Below, in pieces: positions 36,476-48,825 of a stretch of DNA of 64,000 bases; position 1 is the first letter of the stretch, and every line of letters begins with the position of its first letter. The translations under genes were made by a program, and so were the position numbers. The notes under the pieces were generated by a model. The model was not told where the DNA came from and did no database searches. It was given only the letters and a program-made list of their open reading frames with translations. Source of the stretch: Cycas panzhihuaensis (lineage: Eukaryota > Cycadophyta). Location: the NCBI GenBank assembly GCA_023213395.1, contig CM041465.1, forward strand, positions 216,387,741 through 216,451,740, read 5' to 3'.

Positions 36476-38092
36476 GTGATTGGATCCATGCTTACCAATC
36501 TGATCCCATCTCCTATTCCACCTCCTCCTATTGACCTTGCCCCTCTCCACTTCGAGGAGGGCAATGCCACATGCATGGGAGCAACCCAAGACATAGTCTT
36601 GGCCCTCGGTAAGGTCATTAAGGTCAGGTTGGAGTGTTCTCCTGATGAGATAAGGGAGTACTCCCTTCTATTCTAGGAGTTTTGAGACATGTTTGAATGG
36701 GACTATGCTGACATGAAGGGAATTGACCCCTCCATTATCACTCATAACCTCACCACCATTCCTGGCGCTCGCCTGCGCGCTGTATGTCCCTTCACCTGAA
36801 GCTCTCAGCTGCTGTCAAGATGGAGGTTGAGAAGCTTTTGGATGCTAGGCTTATTACTTCCATTGACTACCCTAAATGGGTCTCCAATATTATCCCCGTT
36901 GCCAAAAAGAATGAGGCAATTTGTATATGTGTCAATTTCTGTGATATCAACAATGCTTATCCTAAGGACAACTTCCCACTACCCTTTATCGATCAAATTA
37001 TTGATTGCACTGCCGAATTTGAAGTTATGTCCCTAATGGACGGCTTCTCCGGCTATAACTAGATTCAGATTTCTCCTGAAGACCACCCACAAGACAGTCT
37101 TCACTACACCTTGGGGTACCTTCGCCTACAAGGCGATGCCCTTTGGTCTTAAGAATGCAGGTGCTACTTACCAAAGAGCCATGCATTTCATTTTCCACGA
37201 CCTCATTGATAACACATTAGAGGTCTTCATGGATGATATGATGGGTCTCTCCCCTGTCAGGGCTCATCACCCATCCGACTTGCATGCCATCTTCTTATGA
37301 TGTCGCAAGTATCACATCAGTTTAAATCTGCTCAAGTGTATATTTGCCGTTACCTCGGGTCAACTCCTTGGGTCCCTTGTGTCTAAACAAGGGATTCATA
37401 TTGATCCTGATAAGGTCAGGGCAATCCTTGATATGCCGCCGCCTAGAACTCAATGATAGATTAAGTCGTTTCTAGGAAGGCTCAGTTTTCTTAGGCACTT
37501 CTTAGCAGACTTTACTATGAATGCTAAACCCCTCACGAACCTATTAAAGAAGGGAGCTCCTTTTGCCTGGTCTGACAAGACCCAAAAGGCCTTCGAAGAA
37601 CTTAAGGAAGCCCTTGCTTATGCTCCTACGTTGGCACCTCCTCGATTCGATAGGCCCTTTGTCTTATATACCTTAGTGACTGACGAGTCCTTGGGCGCTA
37701 TGTTAGCTCAGAAGGATGACTCAAGAACCAAGAGAGCTATATATTTCATCAGTCGCACCCTAGTGGCAGTCGAGCTTAACTATTCTCCTACTGAGAAGGA
37801 GTGCCTCTCCTTGGTCCATGCGACTAAGAAGTTTAGACACTACTTACTTGGCAACATCACTAAGGTGATCGTTCAATCCGATCCCTTGCGATATTTACTT
37901 ACTCGTTTGGATTTGACGGGTAGGGCTGGTCGATGGGCCTTCCTGCTTCAAGAATTCGACCTCCATATCATCAACCAGAAATCAAAGAAGGGAATGGTAG
38001 TGGCCGAGCAACTTGCAGATGCCCCTATCCCTAACTCCTTTGGTGCCCCCGTTGACGACTCTTTCCCTGATGAGTCTATCCTAATGATTTAA
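36476..38092 (+). pseudogene. Reverse transcriptase and gypsy RNase H, copy A
   Basis: Pre-RT GATQDIVLALGKVI; RT begins near 36790 with VKMEVEKLLDARLI and SIDYPKWVSNI; the fingers/palm block FGLKNAGATYQRAM is at about 37140; the catalytic box is VFMDDMMG near 37220, keeping both Asp residues of the Y-x-D-D motif. Thumb: FLGRLSFLRHF. RNase H at 37517-37990 (TDESLGAMLAQKD, LNYSPTEKECLSL, FRHYLLG). Stops such as LF-stop-EF-stop-DMF stand where copy B has LFQEFRDVF. No second RNase H follows here; the frame runs straight into an integrase leader, whereas in typical Tat elements the archaeal-type RNase H sits at this point. Confidence 0.85.
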
Positions 38093-39361
38093 GGGGTCTC
38101 TCCCCATCCACTCATCGACAATGAGTGGCATGGTGATATAGTGCGGTATCTTACCCAGTAGCAATACCGCCCTGATGCCAATAGTAAAGTTAGATCTCAT
38201 ATCTGGACTTCTACCAGGCAATACCTCCTCATAGATGAGGTATTGTATAAGAGGTCCTTTGATGGGATCCTCCTCTGCTGCATCATTACTGATGAAGCTG
38301 ACCAAGTACTTCACAAATGCCACCACGGTATTTGTAGAGGTCACTTTGAGGGCCAGTCGATGGCTCAGAGGATCCTTCGCATGGGTTATTTATGGCCATC
38401 CCTTTTCAAGGATGCTCATGCCTTTGCTCTGAAATGTCGACGATATCAGGAACACGCCAACATTTCCCACGTGCCTTCCGAGGCCCTGCATCCCATTATT
38501 TCACCTTACTCAGTGGGGACTAGATCTCATTAGAGCTATCTCTCCACCTTCATCGTTGCATCACAAGTTTATCTTGATTGCCATGGAGTATTTTACTAAA
38601 TGGGTAGAGGCCATCCCCTTGATCACTACCCCTAGTAAAACAATATCCACATTCATTTACCAGCACATCATTTGCTGTTTTGGGATTCTGGACATCCTAA
38701 TCACTGATAATGGAACTCCTTTCTATAATAAGGAGATGGATGAGCTTTGTGAGAAGTTCAAAATTTCTCACAAGACTTCTTCCCCTTACTACCCTCAGGT
38801 AAATGACCAAGTGGAGTCTTTCAATAATACTCTTGTTAACATCCTCAAGAAAACCGTTGCTCAATCCCAAAAGGATTGGCACCTTCAGTTGCCCTCCACT
38901 TTATGGGCTTACCGCACCTCTATCTGTTCCGCCATAGGAATGACCCCGTTCTCCCTGATCTATGGTACCAGGCAGTACTCCCGCTGGAGGTGGAGATTCC
39001 TTCCTTGCAAGTCTCCCTTCGAGGTCTCATCAACGAAGAGTCGATCCGTCAGGCTCACCTTCTAGACCTCGAGGCTTTGGATGAGAGACACTTAGCTGCT
39101 TATTAAGCTAGCCTGGCATCTAAAGCTCGCTCACAAAGGACCTACGATAAACACCTTCGTTCCCGTCCTTTGTTTCCTGGGGACCATGTCCTCAAGCTCG
39201 AGTATCTCCATGATTGCTTGACCAAGTTCAAACCCTAATGGGTTGGTCCTTTTGTCATTATCGAATCCCTTGGTAATGGTGCCTACAAGATAGCCACCTT
39301 AGAAGGTCTTGAATTTGAGAAAGCTATTAATGGGAAATTCCTTAAGAAGTTTTATGCATGA
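38093..39361 (+). pseudogene. Integrase, copy A
   Basis: Zinc-finger region at 38240-38460: HKCHHGICRGH, then ALKCRRYQ, where the last Cys of H-H-C-C is Tyr. Core: WGTRSH/GLDLI region near 38510 with a shift, then LITDNGTPF near 38700 (second Asp kept) and QVESFNNTL near 38815 (Glu kept). C-terminal part from about 39180: DHVLKLEYLHD, KFKP-stop-WVGPFVIIE, NGAYKI and NGKFLKKFYA, ending at TGA 39361. That is the GPY/F-type module, with no chromodomain after it. Integrase would insert the element DNA. Broken by stops and shifts. Confidence 0.85.
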
Positions 39362-39861
39362 TCTTCGGCGATCTCTTTACCCTGCTTTGAAATGAGCCTA
39401 AACTACCATCTTAGGTTGTCCCCATTCTTCCCTACCACGGGTAGAATGGCAATTTAAGATGGATCCTTCTTCTTCTTTCTGGTTCCTTCCACGGAACCCA
39501 TGTTCCCGTACCCTCTCGGGAACCTTTGTCTTCCTGCTTAGGCATTCCCCAACCGGGATGACGCTTTGGAGCGTTGGCGCTCCTCTCTCCTACTTACCGT
39601 TTCCTTTGCATATTCCGCTATGCTCTTCCGTGGACATGTATGCTGCTCTATCCTCTAACCTCACACCTCTCTATCATCTCCACTCACGACGTGTGTGTGT
39701 ATGCTCCTGTTAGACATATAGCCATACATGGAAGGGAACGTGTACATCATACAATAAAATATTCACAGCATAACATCTACAACATACAAAATAAACATGC
39801 ATGTCATCCACACATGATATATACACATCATCTCATGTCTAAATGGGGTTCCAATTACCCC

Positions 39862-39968
<107 letters not shown>

Positions 39969-40099
39969 CAAAAATCATGATACATCATACATATGGGAAC
40001 CTGGTGTCCTTGCAGGGGGAGTACAATCATATGATCCTATATATGACCCCCTGGAGGACCGCGCTTTTCCCTATCAGAATCACATGTACATCTCCTACT

Positions 40100-42007
40100 C
40101 TACTGCTGCCTCGCTCTTAGGGTACCATCTCCCAGTCTGTGTGATCTCTCTCCTAGGGACCACATCCCTCCGAGGCTCCTCCTAGGCCTCTGTGAGCTGC
40201 CTGCCTCGCTCCCCTCATCCTGTGGTTGTCTCGAGGTCATCGCTGCCATGTGGGTGTATGTCCTACTCTGGCTCGACCTCGACGCCATCTGAGCCACCAG
40301 CTGATCGTATCGGGCCTGGATACGATCCCTCTCCCCTTGGAGTCCCTCCTCTGTGACTCTGAGGTGCTCCATGAGTACTGTTATCTGGACTCTGCTCTCG
40401 GCATCTCTGCTTGCTCTGCCCCATGCCTCTAGAGCCTGCACCCGTCTGTGTAGCTCATCCCTCTCGCGCCTCACCCCATCTTGCTTCTACTGCAGCTATC
40501 CCCAGGATGTCACGTGCTCTTAGGACTCTCTGGCTCATATATCCCTTGCCCTCACTAACGGGGTGAATGCCTCCATATGGGCACCTGCCGCTCTAGGCTC
40601 ATCTCCTGCCTGGATGGGTAGTTGCCCCTCTGCTTATACCTGAGGGAATATCTCCCTCACCATAGCCTCTATCAGTCTCTGGATCTCTGCTACACCTGCC
40701 AATGCAACATGCCATGTGTCAGTACATATCTCACCATATACCATGATCAAATCAAATCAAATGTCTATCTAGATGCCAAACGACCTGTGAAAATGTTAGG
40801 TCTCACCCACTGTGAGCTCCTCCGGGTTGTGCGGCATCCTCCCCTCCTAGCTCTCTGCTAGCTGCGGGTGCCTCATCCTCAGGCACCTCCTCTGCCTAGG
40901 CCTCGCTCCTCGCAGGGACTAGCTCAACTCTCATCCCTCCAGATCCTGTCATGATCTGTAGCCTGCGGGCCCTAGTCACTGGCCCCCTGCTCTCGTCCCT
41001 CGCTCCTGATAGGCCTGCCTCTCCTCTAGCAGCCTTGGATGGACCCTCTACGCCTCCCACCATCCCTAAAGGACCTGCTTCTCCTGCAGGTTGTGATGGG
41101 CCAGCCCCGTCTCCTCCATCATCTCTATCATCTCCATCTCCATTGCCTGCGGGTGCTCCTGCTCCGCCTGCCTTGTCATTACTGTCCCACCTCACTGTCC
41201 TGTAGGGCTCTGCTACGTAATCTGGTAGGGTGAGGAGGTCCAGTGATGTCACCTCCACCCATCATCGGACATGGGCCCGGTCCTCTATCCCTCTCAACCA
41301 AGTCTGCCACCTGTGGACCATCAAAGCCCGCTCTGTGATGGGGTGTGGTCCCCCCGCTGGTGCCACTGTCGCGAAATAATCAAAGAACCAACACTGTAGT
41401 AGTGTACTATATGACAACCCACCTCTGTCGGTCATCTTGATAGTGTTTAACTGGGTGACGAGGTTCACCGCTATCAGGGTCACCCGGTCCATCCTCTCGC
41501 CAGCTTTGCAGTGGTGAACTGCATCTAACCATCCACCCAGTATCTCCCTATAGTTCTGCTCGGGAAACTGAATGTAACGCATAGTATAACCAACTTCCTC
41601 ACCCGAGGAATCCCTAACATCGGTATGGTCTGGAGGGGAGCTCCCCTCCACTCCTATCTATCTGCTCCTGTGAAGAATAGGGCTGCCTCCCTGTGTGCTG
41701 CCTCAGTGCTAGGTAGCGTCCCCAGTCTCACCGGCCTCCCCGTCGTCGGTACTCCCAGTATCTGCTATATTTCCCTCGTCGTAACCGTCACATCACCTAC
41801 CTGCGGTAGGTGGAATACATGCCTCCTCCTATCCCAATGGGATACTATGTCGACTAGTATCCTCTGATCTGATGCATACTGAGGTGTCTTGAGGGCCTTG
41901 TATAGCCCACACCTCCGGAGGATCTCCCTATCCTCCTGTGACACCATCTCCATGTAACTCAACATGGCCATACCTACGTTCTCACAGTTATCCACTGCAA
42001 TGATAGC
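40100..42007 (-). pseudogene. Antisense gene with plant-mobile-domain-like product, copy A
   Basis: Minus strand, opposite to gag-pol. Exon from an acceptor GGACAG at 42008 to 40807; intron 40806-40696 (GTGAGACC...TTGGCAG, 111 bases); last exon to a stop at 40100. N-terminal block MDNCENVGMAMLSYMEMVSQ, then HWDRRRHVFHLPQVGDVTVT and ILGVPTTGRP, which resembles the plant mobile domain (PF10536: W..xTHTFHLPxGExTxTLxDVxxLLGLP). A 129-codon open piece follows (WLDAVHHCKAGERMDRVTLI, CWFFDYFATVAP), then an acidic Gly/Asp-rich stretch, a TRARRLQIMTGSG motif, and after the intron a charged coiled-coil tail (ERDELHRRVQALEAW). Only a few stops. The role is unknown; it may act in trans on silencing or transcription. 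Confidence 0.65.
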
Positions 42008-42147
42008 CTGTCCACATGAAAAAGATCAAGGTTAACCTCATGTCAGTTATCATCACTCCTTACTCTCTCTCAACTCTCTCTGTCTGTGATTTGGGGCTCT
42101 TTGGGCCCTTTTGTCTTTTTTTCTCCTTGCCTGTTTTCGTACTGCAC

Positions 42148-42232
42148 TGAACTTAGCGGTACCGCTAAGTTCATGGCGGGTCCCGCGGCGATCGGGTCTC
42201 GCGGTAATGATCGTGGCACCATGATCATTGCC
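42148..42232 (-). promoter_or_regulatory. Paired palindromes in antisense-gene leader, copy A
   Basis: 42148-42173 is a perfect 26-base palindrome (arms TGAACTTAGCGGT and its complement). 42203-42232 is a near-perfect 30-base one centred on GGCACC. In the antisense gene's direction they lie about 440-530 bases after its TATA box and 140-225 bases before the first coding exon. Copy B has the same pair with substituted bases. Confidence 0.6.
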
Positions 42233-42668
42233 ATGGTACAAACGATGATCCCCCAAAAGGGGGGATTTCTACCTTGAAAAACCAAAAAATTCTTTTGGTG
42301 GACCCTGTGGGGCCCACCGGGACCAGGGCTCCCTAATGCCTAGGACCCTGCCCCTTTCTGGGTCTGATTCAGACTCCGAGAGGCCTCTGATTGCCCATAA
42401 GGGGCACTAAAGTCACATAAAAAACCTTAAAAGCCAATGAAATTTGAACTTCGAAACGGGTTAGTTTTAGTGATATCCACTCACTGGATCTGGTCTCGCT
42501 GTCACCATCTCGTCCTGCTAATCCCGCTGGCTCTCTCTGATCCCCAATCCAATGGTCTGATCTCTCCCTGCATGCCTCCGAAGTTGGGTGGTACTCTGCT
42601 GCATAAGGGAATGGCTCTGGTTTCGTACGAGAGCCGATGAAAATGAATCCATTTTTCATTTGATTTCC

Positions 42669-42675
42669 TTATATA
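42669..42675 (-). promoter_or_regulatory. TATA box of antisense gene, copy A
   Basis: On the minus strand GCCTATATAAGG, the same block as in copy B (10917). Position and strand fit a dedicated promoter for the antisense gene. Confidence 0.6.
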
Positions 42676-43180
42676 GGCAGGGGGCCCAATGGGTACTTCT
42701 TCCATTTTTGGCTCATGCCCATTGGGACCGCCCTGCTTTCCTCGACATTTTGCCTTCTGGCCCTATCGCCCATTGTGCTCTCTTGACACCCTTTTTCTGC
42801 TTTCTCACAAGTGCATTTATGGTGCCTCATTTTTATACTTTTTCCCTGAGCCCTTCTATCTCGTTTTGCGTGCCACTCCTGTGCATGCCCGAGTTTATAC
42901 TCGTTTGGCTTGTTTCATCACCTTGGACTCGTTTCTACAGTCCTTTCTCGCTCTTGGGGTCCCCAAAGGGAATGCTCCCCTGCTTGGGGGCATGTTTCGC
43001 TTTCTAAAGTGACCCTTTGGCGCCCTAAGAGGCCTTTTTCCTCCGAATACTCGTTGACGGTGATCAGACTGCTTACTCTCACCCTGGGTAACCTCATTGC
43101 TAGGTCCTCCTACCCTTCATAGCCACCTTTTTCCAGCCTTTTGAGTATTGCTTTTATTATTTATTGACTACTAGGACTTT

Positions 43181-43612
43181 GTGTCACCCATATCCATCTA
43201 CATTTTTACCGACGGTGGAAGCCGCGGTAACCCTGGACCTTCTGCTACTGCATGGATTCTCTGCAGCCCTTCTGGACACGATCTTCTCTACCCTAGAATC
43301 TTCCTTCCAGAGGCTACTAACAACGAAGCTAAATATAAAGCTGTTATTGAAGCCCTTACTGATGCTCTCCGCTTCTATCACGAATCCATCGTTTTGCTTT
43401 ACGACTCTTAAGTTATGGTGTCTCATCTCAGCCAGGTTTACTAGGTGCGATGCCCTCACTTGAGGACTCTTGCTTCTACTGCGAGGTCTCTCCTAGCCTG
43501 CTTCTCCTCTGCCGATATCTAGCATATCCCTCGAGCCCTCAATGCTGAGGCAGATAGTCTCATTCGCCTCATCCTTGAGCGTCGCCTTCCTCTCCTTACC
43601 GACCGTCCCTGA
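43181..43612 (+). pseudogene. Archaeal-type RNase H, copy A
   Basis: A single frame of 143 codons from ATG 43181 to TGA 43612, with three internal stops (43409 TAA, 43442 TAG, 43520 TAG). Start FTDGGSRGNPGPSATAW; TNNEAKYKAVIEAL; IVLLYDS; HIPRALNAEADSLIRL. All four catalytic positions Asp-Glu-Asp-Asp are kept. This is an RNase HI of the bacterial/archaeal type, distinct from the gypsy RNase H in pol. It stands alone in sense orientation, 4 kb after integrase and 0.4 kb before the 3' LTR. In most described Tat elements such a domain is fused in pol between RNase H and integrase. Expression would need a separate transcript or readthrough. Confidence 0.85.
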
Positions 43613-44020
43613 GGCTTGTCTAGCTGCCCTATCGCCCAAGCCCTAGGTCATCTTACACTTTGCTTTGCGACCTATTCGCACCTCCAAAATCTGGCCGCTA
43701 ATGAGGTTAAACTATGACGACCACCCATTATGCTTATTTATTTTACTTGATTATGCACGTCCTTCTACATCTTTTGTGGTGGGGGCAGCCCTCTCGCCTT
43801 TCTCATTTTTTCAGTCGGTTCCCAGGTGGCTTATAGGCAGCCCTTATGTTGTCTCCACTGCCACTTTTATATCCACGTGTTCTACCACGACACTCGCTGG
43901 CACCCTTGCCTACTGTTATGATCTTGATTGATATATCTATATACACATGTGCTACTGACAGTTGTATTGCTAGCATTCGCCATCGCATCGAGCCCGAGCC
44001 ATGAGGCTCTAAGCTAAGAG

Positions 44021-46729
44021 TGTTTCCGACTTTCGTGAATGGATAAGAAATCATGCACCTGTGTAAGTGCGGTATGTTTCTCACCTTATCATTGCTTTCT
44101 TTTGATAAGTGTTTGCTTGCATGTCTACATGTTTGTGGCCTTATAGGCAGTTTTGTTTATGTTTACACTTATTTAGCTTATGATGACTATAGCAGGGGCA
44201 CACTCCCATCAAGTGTGGTACCTTGGTGGCCATTCCAGTTCCCACATTCTGCCCTCTTCGCTCCAAGACCCACTTGGCTTGCGCCACCTCTACCCGTGTG
44301 ATGACCCGTCATTGTTTGGTTGACTTGCCACATCGCTTGGATCCTATTTTTGCTCTTCTGGACTCGTTTATTGGCTTTTTTACCCTCGGGTAGATGTCTT
44401 AGCCTCCCATTGGCCCTTTTTGTCATTTACCCACAACCTAGATTGGCTGGCCGGGCTTGGTTTTGCCTCCGGGCTAATACCGCCACGATTTTTGCCGTAC
44501 CACCAAAAAATATGTGGTACTGTGGATTTTGCGGCAGTATGACTGTTCTAATTTATTTTTAAAAATTCATTGTGGTAATTTTGCATTTATTGTGAAATTA
44601 CCATGTGTCTCGTGATTTAACTCGCTACCAACTATGCCCTAATCACTTGCTTTAGGGTTTGGGTTAGGTATTTAAGTCATCATTTACTCATTTTTGAGGA
44701 CTTTTTGGCTCATATTTGGATTGCTCCTCAAGGAAACCACTTTGTGCTCTACTATTCTCTACTGCCCTACTGCTTCTATAGGACCTGTGCCTCTCCTCTA
44801 CCACCCAGCTCTCCTTTGGTGTGGCTTGGACATCTTCCCAGCCCTTCACACACCTTGGAGAGGGCCCCTTTGGAGAGATCTCGGCAGATTCTTGCCCAAG
44901 CAGCCATCAAGCATTCCAAGTGCAGGTGTTCTTCCTCCAACTCCATTAGCAGGGGTCCAAACCTGCTACACCACAGTTTTTGGGTTGATTTCTTAGCCTC
45001 TCCTTACTAGCCCTTGGCTGAGGCAAGAGCCTCTCCTCCTCTTCTCAGGTATTCATTGGTTTGAGCTATTTTCTTAGTCAACTGATGCCCTATCTTGTCT
45101 ACCTTCTTGCTTGTTTTTGTGAAGGTTGTTTTCCTCTTTGCATTGGGCTATTTTACTCCTATTATTAGTGCCTCCTTGTCTACATTTATTGCTTAAGGCA
45201 GTGGCAAAGAGGGTTGACATAGGGTTTGGGAGAGAGATGGGTGGATTCCGTACCACCTTCCACGCTCCTCAAGCAGCTTTTAGCCCTCCAAACCTTCCCT
45301 CTTGTCCCGTGCTGTCCTTGGCACTTAAACAAGGGTTTGTTAGGCCTTCCTTAGCTGCTGAAATCAGTGCTATCACACGTTGCAGTGCTGGTTTGAAGGC
45401 TTGTGCTTAGGTCCAGGCAACTCATGTAAGTCCTGACCACTTGTTCTCACCCAACTATTTTCCTGGCAGCCCGATTTGCTCTTCATAGCCCCTCGGCTTG
45501 CTGTAGGCCCTCTTTGGCTCCTTTCCACTCTCTTGTTGCTATTTCTAGCCATCTTTCTTAGCCTTACCCTCACTGCCTTGTGGTTTTTGGGGGAGGTTAG
45601 GGTTATTCTTTGCGAGAGGTGGGCCACTCCGAGGCTTACCGGTTACTTTCCATTTGCTTGGGTCATCCTCGTTTACATATTATCATCATTGTGTTGATGC
45701 TAACATATACATATTTAAGTTTATATTTGTTTTGTATAGACTTGTATTGCTAGGATCTTTCCATTGCATGTTAGTACCCTTTCTCTAGAAAAGGGGGAGA
45801 TTGCCGTTTACTTGTAAGTGTTCAGGAAGCGTAAAGGACCTTTCTCCCTTTCTTCCTTTGCTGGTAAGTGTTTCTATACATGTTGTACTTTTATACATCA
45901 CTTATTGCCAGTATTTGGTCTCTTCCTTTCGTTGGTTTTGTACTTTAGTATTTTTTCGGGGAAGGTAAGGGAGCCCCCTCATTCCAATCTGCCACGCCTT
46001 GTGGAGTAATTTTGCGTGTCCCTTAGGAGCGTCGCCATCACGACATGCTTCCATTCCGGGTACACGCTTTCGCTGCACTCTATTACCATTTCCTTTTGAA
46101 TTTCCTTTACATTAGTAGTAATTAACTCATTGGAAATAAAAAAGGGAAACCAACCTTGCTTTTGGTTTATACTTTACTTTATTTACTTTGTTGCTTGCAT
46201 CTTCTTAGCCGTAGGAAAAGGCCTTAGGAGATCCTCCCTTTCACCTTTTTCCTCCTTTGCCATGCAAGCTTCCTTCTCTCTTTGTCATTTGTGTATTTAG
46301 TTAGTTTGCTTAGGCATACCTTGACCCACCTCCTTGGGTCATCCCTCTTGCTTCCCTTTGGTTCCCTGCTTTGCTGGATAACCAAGGTGACCATGTCCAT
46401 ACGCCACCCGCTTGCCTATCCTTCCTTGTTTCCCATTGTTCTAGGGAAACCCTCGAAGGCTCCTTTCCGTCCCTTTTCGGCTATCCAAGGGTGCGAGGAT
46501 CCTTCCCTTAGGTCAACCCAAGCTAACCCTACGCCTCCTCACCTCTTGTTCGAAGTGGGGGGATTACCCTTTGGTAGCTATATTCTATTGCAGGTCCTGA
46601 ACTCGCGCTCTAGCGCACAAGCCACCCTGCGTGGTACTTGCCCTACTTATAGGTCCCTTTTCGATCACATTAACCACCACTCTTACCATTCCTATTTAGT
46701 TAGGTAGCTATCCCATAGACGCGCATCCA
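44021..46729 (+). repeat. 3' LTR of copy A (2709 bp)
   Basis: TGTTTCCGACT...GCGCATCCA, followed by AATAG. It is close to the 5' LTR with scattered substitutions and small indels. The sequence just before it (GCTCTAAGCTAAGAG) is a degraded polypurine tract. Confidence 0.95.
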
Positions 46730-46734
46730 AATAG

Positions 46735-47215
46735 TTACAACTTATTTCTAACCTTAAAAGTGGAAAGGAGAAAAGGGAAGATTATTGTTACTTAGTCTAC
46801 CCAATACAATCACTAATTATTTTCTTCTTTCTACTCTATTTTCTTAATATTTCTAAGGCTTCTCTTAAATCCCAAGCTTTTGTTTGTTTAAATTTCTTTT
46901 ATATTCTATATTTAGGATTTAAACCTCTATTTAATAAGATAGTCACAAGTGAGAATCGTAGGTTATGGGAAAGACTATAATATTAATCTATGGTATTATC
47001 TTTTTGGGATAAGTGTTATGACAATGCTATGTTATACCTATTATACTAAGATGGATTATATATGGACTTCATAAGTTAGTCTACCTACTCATCCCTTATA
47101 TGTAATTTCATTTTGGAAATTATTGTGTAAGGTTTGAGTCCTTTTAGTTTATTTAATATATTTTAAATATATCTAATAATATTAAAGATTTTAGTGTATT
47201 TCTATTAGAATTAAT
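46735..47215. other. Unassigned AT-rich stretch
   Basis: No gene or named repeat recognised between copy A and the copia LTR. Confidence 0.5.
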
Positions 47216-47527
47216 TGAAGGAAGGATGGATCTATGAGATAAATCACTCACATGCACACAATGGCAATGGAGAATGAAAATGAAGATGAAACAAGATATG
47301 AGAGCAAGCTTGGAGGTGAGAATGAATAATGACTCCCTCCTCGAGATTTCTCCTTTTACTATTGAGGGTGAGCATTAGGGTTAGGATTTTCCTGCCTAAT
47401 GACATGAACCCAAAATTACATCTAAATGCACATAAAGTACATTTCATTAAGAGACTAATTCTAATAATATATCCTAAGGTCACATAATTAATCTACACAC
47501 ATAACCTTGATACATTAACCTCTTTCA
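47216..47527 (-). repeat. 3' LTR and PPT of copia element
   Basis: Minus strand TGAAAGAGG...CCTTCCTTCA, preceded by the purine tract AAGGGGGGGAT (47528-47538). The inner end is secure through the PPT; the outer end is chosen for a CA terminus and is less certain. Confidence 0.6.
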
Positions 47528-47841
47528 ATCCCCCCCTTAATGGTGGAAGGTCATTTTTAGAAAATCTATTTTATGAGGTCTTCATTTGAGCCTCATTATT
47601 ATAATGAAATTCTAAATGACACTTTTGTGGGAAAACCCTCATGAGGAATAAAAACCCATGAACTTTCTAAGATCTATAGCCCCTTTTATAAATCAAAATG
47701 GTTAAGGTGGCTCTTTGATATAGCCTGATAGCCAAGTAGCTTAAATGTGTAGCTTAATCTGCTAAATCTCCATATATTATTTAGTCATCCCCTATGCCCT
47801 TTTGGGTTTTCATAGGTTCTGATTTTCCAAAATAAGTACAA

Positions 47842-47944
47842 CCCTTATCCTTCCGTGCCCACATGGAGTTTTCATAAAGAGGATACAGCTGAGACTTACT
47901 CTTATTCTTCCACACCCATAAGGGATTTTCACAAAGAGAATAAA
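47842..47944 (-). repeat. 59-bp unit tandem repeat after copia RNase H
   Basis: Two diverged units (47842-47885 and 47901-47944) share CTTAT(C/T)CTTCC...TTTTCA(T/C)AAAGAG(G/A)ATA, and a weaker third trace lies near 47795-47830. It sits between the end of pol and the 3' LTR. Short tandem repeats are common there in copia elements. Confidence 0.6.
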
Positions 47945-47984
47945 GTATGATGATCCTATTGCCATCTTCTTTGATCAATCGAAG

Positions 47985-48825
47985 ATGGAGGCCTTAAGGC
48001 CGAGCTACCTTTAGAACTGTTCAAACTTCACCCTTTTCAGTGGTTTGGTAAAGATATCGTCCACTTGATTTACTGTGGGGTAGTAATCTAATTAAATTAT
48101 GCCATCATGAATAAGTTCCTTAATCCTGTGGACTTTTGTACTTATGTGTTTGGTATGATCATGAAATATAGGATTTTTTCCCATGCAGATTACTGATTGA
48201 TTATCCACATGAAGACTCATAGGACTTGTTTGGGTGATATTCAATGTTTCCAATAATTTTCTCAACCATATCACCTCTTTACTGGTCTCAGAAGCAGCAA
48301 TGTATTTAGCTTTGGTAGTTGAATCTGCAACTATCTTCTGCCATCTGGATCTCCATGATATTGGTGCTATTCCAAGAAATGTTACATACCCAGACGTAGA
48401 TCTTCCTGTATCTTTATCTCCTGCAAAGTATGAGTCTGTGTATGCAGAAAGCTTGAAGTCTAAATTAGGTTCATACAACAAACCATATTTGCTGGTCATC
48501 TTAAGGTATCTCAACACTTACACTGCTACCTGCCAATGATTCTACTTAGGATTTATCATGTAACAAGCAAGAATGCTGATAGAGTATATAATATCTAGCC
48601 TTATATTGGTAGTGTAGATGAGACTACCTACAAGTTTCCTGTAGAGTGTTGCATTTGCCTCCCTAGTGTCACCTTCAGCTGAGAGTTTGGTGTTAGGATC
48701 CATAGGTAACATCACTGGTTGATCATCTTCTAACTAAAACTTGGTTAGAAGATCGTTGATGTATTTTTCTTGGGAGAGGAAAATTTTTCCATTCTTTTGT
48801 GTTACTTCAATTCCTAAGTAACTTT
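47985..48825 (-). pseudogene. Copia RT C-terminus and RNase H
   Basis: From 48825 down: [20 protein letters not shown] (thumb side of RT), then a stop in place of a codon before LEDDQPV, ATLYRKLVGSLIY, and the RNase H: VLRYLKMTSKYGLLYEPN, SAYTDSYFAGDKDTGRST, SGYVTFLG, DSTTKAKYIAASE, MSLHVDNQSVI, HTKHISTKVHRIKELIHDG, then DDIFTKPL. An open run of 141 codons covers RNase H. Upstream the protein is broken by the plastid block. Confidence 0.85.

Noticed and set aside
42588-43012. 139- and 107-codon plus-strand frames between antisense promoter and RNase H
   Set aside because: No domain, and copy B shows no matching open frame in the aligned region.
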